From Prillingera fragicola (lineage: Eukaryota > Basidiomycota > Tremellomycetes > Trichosporonales > Trichosporonaceae): 64,000 nt of DNA. Where the stretch lies: NCBI GenBank assembly GCA_002335605.1, contig BEDY01000001.1, positions 1,302,001 to 1,366,000 of the forward strand. Reading direction: 5' to 3'. A program made the translations under genes and the position numbers. Below the pieces are notes generated by a model that was given only the letters and a program-made list of their open reading frames with translations, did no database searches and was not told where the DNA came from. This document shows, in pieces, positions 22,301 to 33,319 of this stretch (its first letter is position 1; every line of letters starts with the position of its first letter).

Positions 22301-24772
22301 AGACTGCTGCTGAGCGCGAGAAGGAGTTGTCATCCAGGACTGAGGAACTCATCGCGGAGCGTGACGCCCTGCTGGCTACTCAGGAGGCGTCCAAGACCGC
22401 TCTCGACAAGTTGGCCGGGGACCTCAAGGACAAGACCGAGGCTCACGACAAGCTAGTTACAGCTCAGGAGGCCTCCAAAGTTGAGCACGCCACTGTCTCG
22501 AAGGCACTCGACGCCAAGACCATGGCCCACGACGCCCTCGTCAAGTCCCAAGAGGAGGCCAAGGTCGCTCACGACAACATCGTTGGCGAGCTCCAGGAGA
22601 AGACTAAAGCTCACGACACTCTCGTGAAGGCCCAGGAGGTCAGCGCGGCTGAACAAGCTAAAATCGCCGGCGAGCTTGACAACAAGACGAAGGCTCACGA
22701 TACTCTTACCGCCTCCCATGAGATTGTCAAGGCTGAACTTGCCAAGATTACCTCCGACCACGCCGATCAAGTCAAGGCTCACGACTCTCTGGTTACCTCC
22801 TATGAGGCCACCAATGGCGAGCTTGCCAAGGTTACCGCCGAGCTAGCTGAGACAGGCAAGGCCCGCGAAACTCTCGCCTCTGCTCATGAAGCAATCAAGG
22901 CCGATCTGGCCAAGCTCTCCACTGAGCATGCCGACAAGGTCAAGGTCCACGATACTCTGGTCGTTGCTAGTGACGCAATGAAGAGCGAGCTCTCGACGAT
23001 CGCGACCCAGCTCGCGGACAAGACCCAGGCCCATGCGGACTCAACAAAGGAGATCGAGGAGCTCCGTGCTGGCGCAGACGTCGCTGTGTCAATTCGCACC
23101 GAACTGGACTCACACCGCACTCTTCTCGAGACTGAAAAGACGGAGCGTGCTGCCCTCGCGGAGGCTCACAAGACTGCCATGTCCAAGAATGCAGCGCTCA
23201 GTGCTGAATTGGAGACCGCAAAGTCGACTTCGGGCGACCTTGACACTGCACACAAGGCGACCTTGGGCGAGCTTGAAGCTGCCAAGAAGAGTCTGGAGCA
23301 GCTGCAGAAAGATCTCGAGCAGGAGAAGGAGCGTGTGCGTGAGCATCTTGCTCAGGGAGAGGACGCGATGAAGGCGTTGGAGACTGCGACCGCGTCTCAT
23401 AAAAGCCTTCTTGAGACCGCCCAGGCTGAAGCTGCTGCCTTGAAACAGTCCGTGGCTGAAGCCGAGGCGCGCAACGAGTCGCTGCTGAAGTCGTCGTCTT
23501 CTGAGTCTGCGGAGGTGCAAAACCAGCTTTCTGCTGCTCTCTCTGAGCGCGACGAGCTCAAGAAGAAGCTTGAGCAGCAAGCGGCGAGCCTCAAGACCGA
23601 GCAGGATGCAAAGGCCGCTCTCGCAAAGATCCTTGATGCAAAGGAGGGTGACGCGTCCAAGACTTTGACCGAGCTTTCGCGTCAAGCCGATGCCATCTCC
23701 GCTCTCGAGGCCAAACTCGCCACTCTCGAGCCTGAAAACGCCGGCCACAAGGCCAAGCTCGCTTCTCTTGAGCCTGAGCTCACGCGCAAGAAGGCCGAAC
23801 TCGCCGCCCTCGCACCTGAGCATGCGTCGCTGCAGGCCAAGAATGCAGGCTTGGAGGCCGATATTGCTGCTCTGCAAGCAGAGATTGCTCGTCTCACTGG
23901 CGAGCACGTTCAACTTAAGAACCGCCACGAGGACGCCGCGGCTCGTGGAGACCGACTCGCTGCCGAGCTGGTAAAGAAGGCCGCTCCGCAGACACCCGAG
24001 CGCCAGATCGCACAAGGCCACACGTCATGCTCGTCGGTGCCGAACGCCATATCCGCGACGGCTCACGATGCTCTGCGTGGAAACGGCGGCATGGCCTCCC
24101 AGGCGCCTGACGTCGTTGGTTGGCGCAAGACGCGTGAGGCAGGCGAGATTGATCGCCTCGACAAGGTCGTGTCTGCTCAGAACAATCTCATTTCTGAGCA
24201 GCAGGCCAAGATCAAGTTCTGGGCGGAGGAGCTCGAGAAGCAGCGAGAGATTGTGCGCTTGCTCACCCAAGAGGGGGGATCGCCAGAGCATGCGCACACT
24301 CCTGTAGGTGGGCGATCGCCTGGGCACTCTCGCAACGCGATGTCGATGTCATCTGTCCCAAGCCCCGGCACGCCAGTTGGCAATCTCCGCTCGTGGAACC
24401 AAGCCGCCGGCCTCCTCAACAACGGGTCGCCCGCGCCACCGCGCAAACACATTCCGAGCACTTTCACTGCACGCAACCTCGCACTCCCAACTGCACCCAC
24501 ACCGCTTCCCATGCACACTGGTCAGGAAAAGGTGCTGCGCAAGTCGCGACGTATCACAATTGAGCACGACATGAATAGGCTTGCAGGTGAGTTAAGCGTC
24601 ATGTTGGAAGAGAACATCAGCTGACATGATCACAGAGGGCAGTAAAGTCAACCGCATCAGGGGCGTGTTTGACTCTCCGACGAAGGAGGACGCCCCACCT
24701 GCTGTCAAGGACTCTAGTCGGCGCGCTGGTTCGGCGCGGACTGACGTGGACATGCCGCGGCGCCGCTTCTAG
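19317..24772 (+). CDS. Kinesin heavy chain, CENP-E-like (kinesin-7 type) with long coiled-coil stalk
   Basis: Start ATG 19317 ([11 protein letters not shown]), stop 24770-24772, ten introns of about 37 to 46 nt, roughly 1,670 residues. A Ser/Thr/Pro-rich N-terminal extension of about 160 residues precedes the motor. The motor has all core motifs: VVVCVRIKPTE, P-loop [14 protein letters not shown], switch [12 protein letters not shown], switch [11 protein letters not shown] and the [16 protein letters not shown] block. A stalk of about 1,000 residues follows, strongly heptad-like, including eight 28-residue repeats (22348-23019). The tail is basic and Ser/Pro-rich, ending MPRRRF. Intron 21551-21588 uses a GC donor (AAG|GCAAGT). 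Family knowledge: kinesin-7 motors are plus-end directed; CENP-E types act at kinetochores. The N-terminal extension and long stalk favour CENP-E over Kip2, but a tree is needed. Confidence 0.9.
22348..23019 (+). repeat. Eight tandem 84-bp (28-residue) repeats in kinesin stalk
   Basis: Eight consecutive units of exactly 28 codons encode variants of [13 protein letters not shown] followed by ExAKIxxEL. The clearest units begin KTEAHDKLV (22432), [45 protein letters not shown] and KVKVHDTLV; the first unit (RDALLATQE) is degenerate. Twenty-eight residues equal four heptads, so the coiled-coil register is kept across each unit. Confidence 0.85.
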
Positions 24773-25977
24773 ACCCGGCTGGTCCGGACACTCCATTGAG
24801 CGCACGGGGCGCAAGCTTGTGTCAAGAACAATTTGTATGTGTACAGTCTGTTCTTTGTTCACTGTGCAATGTACTGTGATGAATATGATGACCGGGTGCC
24901 TTGACATGGCAGAAGCGTGGGGGCGTTGCCAACATTCTGGCCAGACGGCGCCGTGTATGGAACAAGGTTGCGGGCAGCTGAAGTGGGCCAACTCGGGGTC
25001 AATCGTCCCAAACGGTTCTGACTGGGTCATGGGAACGATTGTCTCTTTGTGTGCACCCCTTCAGAGGATGGCGGGTAGTCTATTGTCCAGCAGGCTGTGG
25101 TACATGCGCACTTGTCCGAGATTCAAGCATTTACGTCCTTTTTATTGTCTTGTGCAACAGTTTGGAACCTTGGCCGCGTAGTCTTGACCCGCACGGAGGT
25201 GGCAGTGTAGGTTTCGGCCGGGCATCGGCGTGCAGTGACCGTTGGGCACAATTAAACGCACAGACACACGCAGACACACGAGCAACGTTCGGTTACTAGA
25301 AGAGCATATATACATGAACTTGGTGAGCAGCTCGCTGTGTCCAGGGTCAACGCAGAGTGCAATGCAGGACGCAGGACGTCTAATGGCGCCGTGCATATTG
25401 TTGTCTGAGGGCGGTGATGAGCCAAGAGCGCCACGCCGCCACCTGGGGGATCAAATGTCGCCCCTGGGTGTGCTGTTTGTCCCTGGTCCCTGAGCGCGTA
25501 AACAGTTGCCATCTCACTCGGCCACTCGGGGCTGAGAGTTCCCCTGGCCAGGCTTGAGCCCAGCCATGCAGAGCATGCGGAGGCAGAGTACGCCGAGAAC
25601 GCACATGGAGGAGAAGTAGCCTCGCCAGTGCATACCACAATGTAACCACCTGACTTGCCCTGATCACCCTTTGGATCGAGCCGCATCGGCAGAGCGTCAT
25701 TTTGAGTGAGATTCGCCGCCAGTGGTGGTTGCCGGTGGAGGGAGGCTACTGGCGCGTCTGCATGTACACACCCCCTCGTGCTCCATATATCCCTTGCACC
25801 TTTGGTCCCCGAGTTTCTCATCCCACAAGCATACACACGCATTCATAGTCACACTCTTGTCACACTACTACTACTCGTTTAATCTCCCCTACAGCAGCCC
25901 ACAGCCCGATCGCATGCGGGTGTGCAGCATCTACTCATAACGGCACACTCAAAACCGAAGCAACCGCCCAGCCCTCA

Positions 25978-26096
25978 CACACACGCTCCTCCTGCTCGCC
26001 AACGACGGCCACACACACATACACACAAAGCTGCACACACACATCAGCCACACTCGCAAGCGGCCGGTGCGCAGCCTCGGTAGACACACACACATA
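25978..26096. repeat. CA-rich simple sequence in BRCT-gene leader
   Basis: Several short runs of CA dinucleotides (around 26010-26027, 26034-26043 and 26084-26094) lie within 220 bases of the downstream ATG. They are interrupted and probably form part of the promoter or leader. Confidence 0.6.
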
Positions 26097-26100
26097 TAAA
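26095..26100 (+). promoter_or_regulatory. Possible TATA box of BRCT gene
   Basis: TATAAA, 98 bases upstream of the chosen ATG at 26198, a spacing seen in fungal promoters. It is a short motif and may occur by chance. Confidence 0.35.
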
Positions 26101-26197
26101 CCTGCACCGAATGACCTCGACAACGGGCACACTCCCATTCTGACAACTAGGTCAACTCTCACCAGCCATTCCTCCGGGCACCACCCGGCTGCTAGCC

Positions 26198-28019
26198 ATG
26201 GTGTCCACCGATAGGACCTCTGCAACTGCTGGCTCATCAAACAGTAGGTTTGGTTCGCTTCATTTGCACTTCTGACATGGCAGGTACACCCAGCGATGGG
26301 GCGCCAGCGCCTTCCTCCCGGCTACGCTTCTGGAACAGCAGCGGTGGCGCAAGCACCAGCACACCCAAGCCGCTGGCGGCGAGCGCCGCTGCAGCTCCTA
26401 GACCACCTCCGCCTGCTCTCAAGACGTCTTCGACCACCCACAAGCCACCTCCACGCTCCATACCTCGACCCCCGATAACGCCAGCTGTCACCAAGTCACC
26501 ACCAGGCTCAGTCATGCATGGCAAGGTGTTTGCCGTCATAACCGATGTGTATGCCCCAGCCGCATTGCCTCGAATCATTGCCCAAATTGAATCAGCCGGT
26601 GGCACTACCCGGATGTTGAGTGGCAAGCTCGACGCGACCGTCCCGGTCACCGACTACATGCTCATGCCCATGGCCTCGCAGGGAGATGACTCTCGCGCGT
26701 CGCGTGACCGGGTAACCGAACAGCTCATCCGCAAGGATCCCAATGTTACCGGACCGTGGCGGAGCGTGCCACTCGTCACCACCGAGTGGCTCTCGACTTG
26801 CCAGACGTCTGACACTATCATCCAGCTTCCTTTGCGCAAACATCTATGGAAGCCATTCAAAGAGAAGGACGCTGTGTCAGAACGCGACCAAGAGTACTTT
26901 GACATGCTCGTGGGCGAGCTCAATGCGTTCGACTTTGAGTCCAGGTCACGCCGAGAATTCTGCACCTACTTTATGAAAAAGGTGGGTTCCGCTGGCGGCA
27001 ACCTGGAACATGCGCTGATATACACACAGCACCCGGACCGCTCTCCAAAGATTGAGGTCATGCTTCAGAAGTATCGAAGCAAGCTCGAAGATGCGTGCCC
27101 GGGGTTCCGGAACAAGCAGCGACTCCACTTTCGTGGTCGCCGTGCAAAAGAGCTCGATGCACCTGTTCGTCGCACGACGCTGGGTATTTCAAAAGCTCGG
27201 CCCGACAAGCGACACGCACGCACTGCCAGCGACTCGAGTCTCATGTCTGTCACTCCACCGGCTGAGAATGACGCCGGTGCAGATACGACCATTGGCAGCT
27301 TGGATCGCAGCCCGACCCCGCCCCCTGTTCCTCCTCGCACAAAGCCGTTCTGGCGGAGTGAGCCTGTTTCAGGTGGTCGCACGACAAAGTCGGGCAGTGC
27401 CAAAGTGGGGTCCAAGTTGGCGAAATCCCCACGAGCCAGCCAACCAGCAGCAAAGCCGTTCTGGAAGATCAGCGCCACCGCCTCGCCACCACCAAAGGTC
27501 GTCACCCCGCGGTCTCCTCCTAAAGCCGCTCACGGGCCTGCACCCGCGCCCGAGGACGAGGTTGCCGTCACCCAGGCTCAGGCTCAGGCTCAAGCCCGCG
27601 TGCCCTCGCCACCTGCCTCTGCCTCGATCGGCAGTGTCGCGTCGCCAACCCCGCCTCCACCGGAGCTCGAGCCTCCGCGCCACTCGCGCACGGCCCCTTC
27701 TGTCACCGAGCAGGCCTCCTCAGGAAGCGACAGCAGTCCTGAACTGCCGTTCACCGACGTGGACACGGACGTGACCGGCACTCGCAGTGTCATTGGCGAT
27801 GCGGACCTGGACCGCGACGAGGCTTCCCCAGCTTCCCCTGAGCATGACGACGATGACCTGCCGACAATACGCGTCTACACGAGCGTGCACCAATACAAGT
27901 ATGATGTGGCCCGCAGCCGCGCGTGTGCCGAGCTGCTCGAGCTCGAGCGGCAAGAGCAGGAAGGGTTGGCGCCTACAAGGGTCGCTGACCGCGACGACAT
28001 GGATGTCGACGACGAATAG
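26198..28019 (+). CDS. BRCT-domain protein
   Basis: Start ATG 26198 (MVSTDRTSATAGSS), intron 26244-26283, and probably a second, frame-neutral 48-nt intron at 26982-27029; about 577 residues. After a Pro/Ser-rich N-terminus, residues about 95-215 look like a BRCT repeat: VMHGKVFAVITDVY, IESAGGTTRMLSG and VPLVTTEWLSTC with the conserved Trp. A basic segment (FRGRRAKELDAPVRR) follows, then long Pro/Ser/Ala-rich disorder with repeated KPFW motifs (TKPFWRS, AKPFWKIS) and a Gln-Ala run, ending acidic (DDMDVDDE). BRCT domains usually bind phosphoproteins in DNA-damage or checkpoint complexes, so a nuclear repair or checkpoint role is an inference. I cannot name the orthologue. A Rap1-like identity was considered, but no Myb domain is seen. 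Confidence 0.8.
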
Positions 28020-28905
28020 AGAAGGGGAGGGGAGGCGCAACCATTATTATTTCTTTAGCATAAGGTCCATTGTATTCACCGCAGACGTGTTGTCGTTGTC
28101 ATTTCTCATGTATGCGCTCCGGCGCTGTGTCCTGTTACTCCTTGCTGCTCCACGTCCCAACTGTGCACTCTGCTGTGGCTGATGTGTGTAGGCCGTCGTA
28201 AGATCGCCAGCTTCTATGAGGACAAATCAGGCACCGATCACGGACGTGCTCCGCTTGAAGCTGACGATGAGGCATTTCTGTTCCCACTCAGTCATAGACT
28301 GCATAACGCTCTCACTAAACCCTTGTACATTCACGTATGCACGTCGTGTGCGCAGTGCAAGCGAAAAGATTCGGATAACGCACATGTATTGTCCGCCGCA
28401 CAAGGCAACGACGACAAATCCCGTGTCTCTTTCGATCCACCCGCCACCGCCACACCCACCCTGAGGCCCGTGCTGCAGCTCGCCGAACACCGGTACACCG
28501 TCATTCATGGCCAGTAATGGTCTGCGCTGAGGTGGGCTGTAGGCCTAAAGATGTACCGGGTAAAGTGCTATGCTGGTGAGCTGTGTGTCTCGAGCAATGT
28601 GGCACACCATATGGGAGGCGGACATGAGGGTTGGGAAAGGACAGGTGGCAAGCACCTTTTTCGCCGATGGCCGATTGGCCATGCATTCCCGGCACTGTCG
28701 GCAACCATTTATGAAGCGTCCGTACTAATACGTATGTCCCTCTACTGCGAATGTATAATTGACTTATGGCTGCATCAAGGTGATCATGAGATTAGGCTCC
28801 TGGTCGTCAGGGAGCGCGTTGGAGTGGAGAAGGAGTCGGCTGGTAAAGAATGCGAGTCCGCGCTGCGCTGCGTCGCCGCCGCCTAGGTATAGTTGCTATG
28901 CAGTG
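28020..28905. other. Convergent intergenic region
   Basis: This lies between the 3' ends of the BRCT gene and the minus-strand gene at 28906. Only short frames without motifs are present. Confidence 0.55.
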
Positions 28906-29814
28906 TCAGCGTCTGCTTTCTAGCAGATCAACCCGTGCTGGCTGTCCTTCAAGGCCCTTGAGCACGATTGGGCGATAGTAGCGACGAATTAAAAGGAAAA
29001 ATAATTCGCTAAATTCCTTGGCCGTTGTACCCACATCATATGCCAACAGGTCCTCGTCCTCCCATACCTGCTCTGAGGCAAGATATAGCTTCCAGTTTTT
29101 GTTAAAGCACTCTTGATGGAAGCCCCAGCTACACACAACTTGGCGCTGCATTGTCAGCTCCAACAAAAAGATACTTCGACTCACCTTGATCTGCTGCAAG
29201 TCCTCGTTGACCTGTTCTTGGTGCGCATTCAACGTATCAAGTGCCGAAGGATGAAGCTCCATCTGACGAAGAAGTGTTGCACGTTTGAGAGCCACAATCT
29301 GCCTCTAGGTCAGCATGTCTGTAGGACGGGGAACGCACATGCTGGACATTTGTGTTCGAGTTGTGGACTGGGCGACGGAGCGCTTCGAGGAAGACATCTA
29401 TCCGGCTAGTCTGCCTTGTCAGCCTAGGAAGCAGAAAGTCTCTAGGCATTCGCACTTTGTACTGATTCAGTGCTAGATTTCCCAGCGCCTGAAGCAAGGC
29501 CAACTGTTCGAGCTGTCTGGGCGTGTATCCCTCAATCTACCAGTCAGCACCTTCCCCTCCCTCACAAGCCATACGATAGGATCAGGAACGGCAAGTCCGC
29601 ACCGCTGACACACACCCACATGGGTGGGCTCTTCATAGCGGCCACCACCAGTTCGACCACGGTCTGCTCCGCCTTCAAAGGCAGTCTCGAGGGGATCCGT
29701 ATTGAGAAGATCCGCCATCCGGGTGTGCAATCCCCTTGTTCCGGGGGAGATTGAGGCGTCCGACCAGCTCGAGCTGGGGCCGCGCTCGTAATGGTCCAAG
29801 TTTATGTAGCTCAT
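28906..29814 (-). CDS. Unrecognised conserved-looking protein
   Basis: Five exons can be joined from ATG 29814 (MSYINLDHYERGPSSS) to a stop at 28906-28908, giving about 248 residues. I do not recognise a family. Visible features: an acidic and Gly-rich N-terminus; one CxxC (GVCQRCGLAVPDP) without a second pair; a helical stretch GYTPRQLEQLALLQALGNLA; a helix with LRQMELHPSALDTLNAHQEQ; and a C-terminal part rich in aromatics (GFHQECFNKNWKLY, FSELFFLLIRRYYRP). All four introns have good donors and CTGAC-like branch sites, which argues that it is a real gene. The start is chosen as the first ATG in frame; a non-ATG extension exists upstream. Function unknown. Confidence 0.6.
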
Positions 29815-30149
29815 AGACTCGACCAAAGGGGTAAAGATGAGGTCGTAGGCGGTGACAAGGGCGTAGTGAAGTGTGAGGGGCGAAGTGAGAAGTGGTTAGT
29901 TGACGTCGAGCGAGAACGACTCTCCAGTACGCAGCGACGTGTGAGACGTGGGACAATCTACCCACGAACAGTCCAGAACAACACAGCTCTGATAATTTTG
30001 AGGCCACGCACGCCATCACACACTGCCAGGCCGCGAGCACACTGGATACCTGTCATCAGTGTCAGTGAGCCCCTGTGCTGTGGTCAGCCATTAGGAGGGC
30101 GTGGGCCTGTCCTAGTGCCTCTCACGCCTCGCAATGCACAGTGATCCAT
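29815..30149. other. Intergenic region between two minus-strand genes
   Basis: About 335 bases holding the 5' flank of the unrecognised gene and the 3' flank of the F-box-like gene. Open frames here overlap upstream parts of the former but lack ATG starts in the right frame. Confidence 0.5.
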
Positions 30150-31289
30150 CTATGCCCCGCCAGTGCTACTCCCTTTATCCAAATCACTCGGATCGAACAC
30201 GCCCTCCGCGTCCTCCGAGCCCAAGAACTCTTCTATCGTGATACACTTCACACCCTGCCCCTTCCGCTCACGCACACACCGCATCAAGAACTCCTCCACC
30301 GCCCGCCCCACAGCCGCAGAGGGCTTGGACGCATCCACACCCGGAAGCACAGACGCCGGGTCTATCGCTGCAGCATTCACGAGGGTCAGCCCGCGGATGT
30401 CATGCAGTGTGAGTGCGTCTGCAAGGGACACACAGAAGCGGCCGACCCACGAGGCGGCGATAAAGGACCCATTCTCTGCCTCGGGCGGGCGAAGGCCGTC
30501 CTCGTCATCGCGATGTGGCCGGGGTTGAGGCCGCCACACCTCCCCCATGCTGGCGAAGAAGACGAGCGTCAGCCGCACACCCGGCGGGATGGCTGCGAGG
30601 ACGCCCAAGGCCCCAGCGCCAGGGACCTCCCACTTCATGTTTGTCCCGACCAGCGCGACATCGGGCTCCAGCACGACCACGGCGTGATCCACACCTTCCT
30701 GCTGGGGTAGCAAGTTCCGCGCCAGGGGCTCATAGAGCAGCGGAACGTTCCGGAGCACCAGCTTGCGCGCCGGCGGGAGCACGGCGCAGGTCTGCTGTGG
30801 AGGCGAGGGGGAGCGGTAGTATGTGTTCTCCTCGGCGTGTATTCTGCCCCGCGTGAGAAAGATGCGCAGAACAGAGAGCTGGTGGAGAGGGGGAATGTAG
30901 AGCCACGGCGCTGGTGCGCGGTGGGACGGGTGGCAAGCCCAGGAAGGGTGGCTCAGGACCGTGAGGTGCCGGACGAGGTTGGACGGTGGAGGTTGGAGTG
31001 TGCGGAGCCGGCATTGGCGCTTGGACGTCGGTGAGCTGTGGGGACTGCGTGAAAGGGCACTCCATGGTGCGACCTTCGAGGAGCCAATCTCCACGTCGCG
31101 GTAGAGCTGTGGGAGGCCGCGCGTGTAGAACAACTGGCTTACGCGGAGAGAGGCGGCGAGAGCGCCGAGGGGCAGGTTGGCTAGGATGGCGTCCAGCACC
31201 TCGGCGGGGACGCGGGCCAGCGGTCCTTGTGGTTTTGGGTCGTGTGCTGGCCTGTCATCGTCGTTTGGTAGTCCTAGGTCGGCGCTCAT
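30150..31289 (-). CDS. F-box-like protein
   Basis: A single exon of 379 residues from ATG 31289 (MSADLGLPNDDDRP); an upstream in-frame start is only TTG. Residues about 30-70 look like an F-box: LARVPAEVLDAILANLPLGA, then SLRVSQLFYTRGLPQLYRDV, which has the usual L-P-x-E-[VI]-L and late Leu-Tyr-x-x-[VI] pattern. The rest is rich in Leu and Pro with strand-helix alternation (LVRHLTVLSHPSW, DIRGLTLVNAA) and could hold degenerate leucine-rich repeats. Family knowledge: F-box proteins present substrates to SCF ubiquitin ligases. Basidiomycetes carry many such genes of unknown target. The absence of introns is unusual for this window and is common in expanded F-box families. Confidence 0.7.
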   Translation of the reverse strand: MSADLGLPNDDDRPAHDPKPQGPLARVPAEVLDAILANLPLGALAASLRVSQLFYTRGLPQLYRDVEIGSSKVAPWSALSRSPHSSPTSKRQCRLRTLQPPPSNLVRHLTVLSHPSWACHPSHRAPAPWLYIPPLHQLSVLRIFLTRGRIHAEENTYYRSPSPPQQTCAVLPPARKLVLRNVPLLYEPLARNLLPQQEGVDHAVVVLEPDVALVGTNMKWEVPGAGALGVLAAIPPGVRLTLVFFASMGEVWRPQPRPHRDDEDGLRPPEAENGSFIAASWVGRFCVSLADALTLHDIRGLTLVNAAAIDPASVLPGVDASKPSAAVGRAVEEFLMRCVRERKGQGVKCITIEEFLGSEDAEGVFDPSDLDKGSSTGGA

Positions 31290-31565
31290 GGCAGTGAGAG
31301 CATCAGCAACAGGTCCGTGGCGCAACTCATTCCGGGCGGCGTTCAATCCCAAGATCCCAAGCCGCCATAGACGTCATTTCGGCTCGAGCCGGCAATCCAT
31401 CAACACATGCAATCCTCATCTTCATGCCACTCCTCCGGCAACTCGTGGGAACCATTTGGGCAGTTGCATCGTAATCTCAATGCTCTACCACACACCGCTC
31501 GTCATAGCTCAACCGTATGGACTGGGCAATTAATACCAAAGGGCTCTGTCTCTGTCCTCAACAAT

Positions 31566-32908
31566 CTACAAGGGAGGGGGTCCCTGCTCACCAGCCGCCT
31601 TGGCCTTTTCAGACTCGAGACGGTGGTACAGCATCTGCACAGCAACATTAATGTTGCCGGGCTGCCCAGTGATGGTCACCAGGCGCTCGTCCGGGTTTGC
31701 AACCTGGCCGGGACCAGGTGCGGTACCGGGCTCAGTCACACGAATCTGGCACTGCGACTGAGCACGGATCTCGTTGATCTTTACACCAGCCTTGCCAATG
31801 ACTGCGACTGTCAGCAGGATTCTCTCCCTCGCCACTCACTAGCTCCAACGAGAGCATTGGGAATAAAGATCTGCTGCGTCTGGCTGCCAGGGGGAGCAGA
31901 GGGCGCGTTCTGCGCAAACGGAGCAGCCTGTGCCTGCTGGCGGTACGCACCAGCACCGGTCGAGGGGCCTGGGTTGCGTTCCTGGTACTCGAGCAGAATG
32001 GTGCCAATGTAGTAGACAGCAATGTGAACGGCGTCGGCAACACCGGACACGGAGAGAATGCGCTCAGTCGACCCGGGCAGCATGACCTCGCTAGCGTTGA
32101 GCCTCGCTCCAGATGCATCCTGGATCTCCTTGATCTTCGCGCCGCCTTTGCCGATACTGTGGTACGTCAGATACGCCCGACACATACACACAAGCTACAG
32201 TACTTACACGCTACCCATGCGCGAGTTGGGAATGATAAACTTGATCGTGACAGCCCTCGAGCCTGGGACCGAAGCGACGTCGAAAGGCTCGTCGTTTATG
32301 CGGCGAACAATGAGACCAAAGGCCTACGGAACGTCAGCTGAGTCGAATTCAAAGTCACCCACTTTGCTGACGGCGTCAAGGGCGCCGAAGACGTTCAGTA
32401 TCCGTTCCGGGTTGCCAGGGATGGACTCGGAAATGGTAACACGGGCACCAGACTTCTCCTGCACACATTATCAGCAACCTGCCGTCGCAGCTGGACATTG
32501 GCACCCACCCTAATCTCGTTGACGTGTGCGCCTGCACGGCCAATGATCACACTAGCATCCTGGGTCACAATCAAAGCGCGCATAGAGATTTGCTGGGCGG
32601 GAGGGTCCGAGGGCTTGGCTGGGGTAGCTGGGATGGTGGTGGGGGGAGCAGAGATGGTGGCGCTCGACGACGGTCCAGGCTCACTGCCGCCGGGCGAGCG
32701 GCTGCTGTAGGGAGCGTCAGACATGAACGACATTGCTGGATGTCCAAATGGTCAAGACTTACCTGTCCATGTTGGCGTCGTCCATCTTGGCCGCCTTCTT
32801 GTCGGCAGCGGCCTTGGGAGCAGGGCTCGAGTCTTCGCGAGGGCGCTTCGAGTGGCTGTCTGGAAGGGGAGAGGCAGGGCGCTTGGTGGCTGCAGGCGCG
32901 TCGGACAT
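31566..32908 (-). CDS. Triple KH-domain RNA-binding protein (Rnc1 / PBP2 / poly(rC)-binding type)
   Basis: Six exons from ATG 32908 (MSDAPAATKRPASP) to the stop at 31566-31568. A basic, Pro/Ser-rich N-terminus is followed by three KH domains with GxxG loops: KH1 SMRALIVTQDASVIIGRAGA, KH2 IPNSRMGSVIGKGGAKIKEI and KH3 IPNALVGAIIGKAGVKINEI. Each is followed by the expected variable loop and ERIL/ERLV strand. The splice junctions fall inside or next to GxxG regions in KH2 and KH3, which confirms the joins. Family knowledge: three-KH proteins of the hnRNP K/PCBP group (Rnc1 in fission yeast, PBP2 in budding yeast) bind C-rich RNA and control mRNA stability, localisation or translation. The gene is divergent from ITC1, with a long gap holding a striking G-rich/C-rich tract. 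Confidence 0.92.
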
Positions 32909-33265
32909 GTCAGAGCAGAGACGGGCGTAAACAGTTGTTGTTGTGTGTGAGAGAAGGCTCTGTCAGTGGGAATATTACGCGCAATTGGCGAGATTTGACA
33001 CAGAGAGTAGAACGATGAGCGGAGGTCGAATGGATGGTGGATGTGTGTTGCGACGAGTCGAGGGTTGGATGCAGTTGAGGAGCAAGTGGTGGATGGCCGA
33101 AGAGAGATGGTGGTGGTGTGATTGTGGTTGGACGACAACAAGAAGTGGAGGAAGGAGGTCAGGTGGAGGGGATGAGGGAAGGGTTCAACTCGGACTGCAA
33201 CTCACGTATAGTACTGCACTCTCCGGGGGTAGTGTTGCGGTGGGCGGAGAACGAAGGGTGGCGAC

Positions 33266-33319
33266 GGGGGAAGTGGGGGAGGGGGGGAAGGGGGAGGGAG
33301 TGGAAAGGGGGAAGGGGAT
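33266..33319 (+). repeat. G-rich tract (C-rich on the KH-gene sense strand)
   Basis: At least six runs of three or more G (five of them of four or more, the longest seven) occur within 54 bases, separated by one to a few bases, satisfying the usual G-quadruplex pattern on the plus strand. On the minus strand, the sense direction of the KH gene, it reads as C-runs split by T. It lies 358 bases upstream of the KH-gene ATG. Confidence 0.7.

Larger units (their letters stand above)
24773..26197. other. 1.4 kb intergenic region between kinesin and BRCT gene
   Basis: No supportable gene. A 196-codon minus frame (25252-25842) lacks any motif and is poor in acidic residues. The last 350 bases are CA- and CT-rich (for example 25978-26048 and 26083-26096), and a TATAAA lies at 26095-26100, about 100 bases before the BRCT-gene ATG. 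Confidence 0.55.

Noticed and set aside
23110..24021. 303-codon minus-strand frame rich in Leu
   Set aside because: Antisense shadow of the repetitive coiled-coil region of the kinesin.
25252..25842. 196-codon minus-strand frame in the kinesin-BRCT gap
   Set aside because: No recognisable domain, low-complexity CV-rich end formed by CA repeats, and no supporting intron structure.
26100..27200. RAP1 orthologue for the BRCT protein
   Set aside because: A BRCT-like domain is present but no Myb or Rap1 C-terminal domain could be seen.
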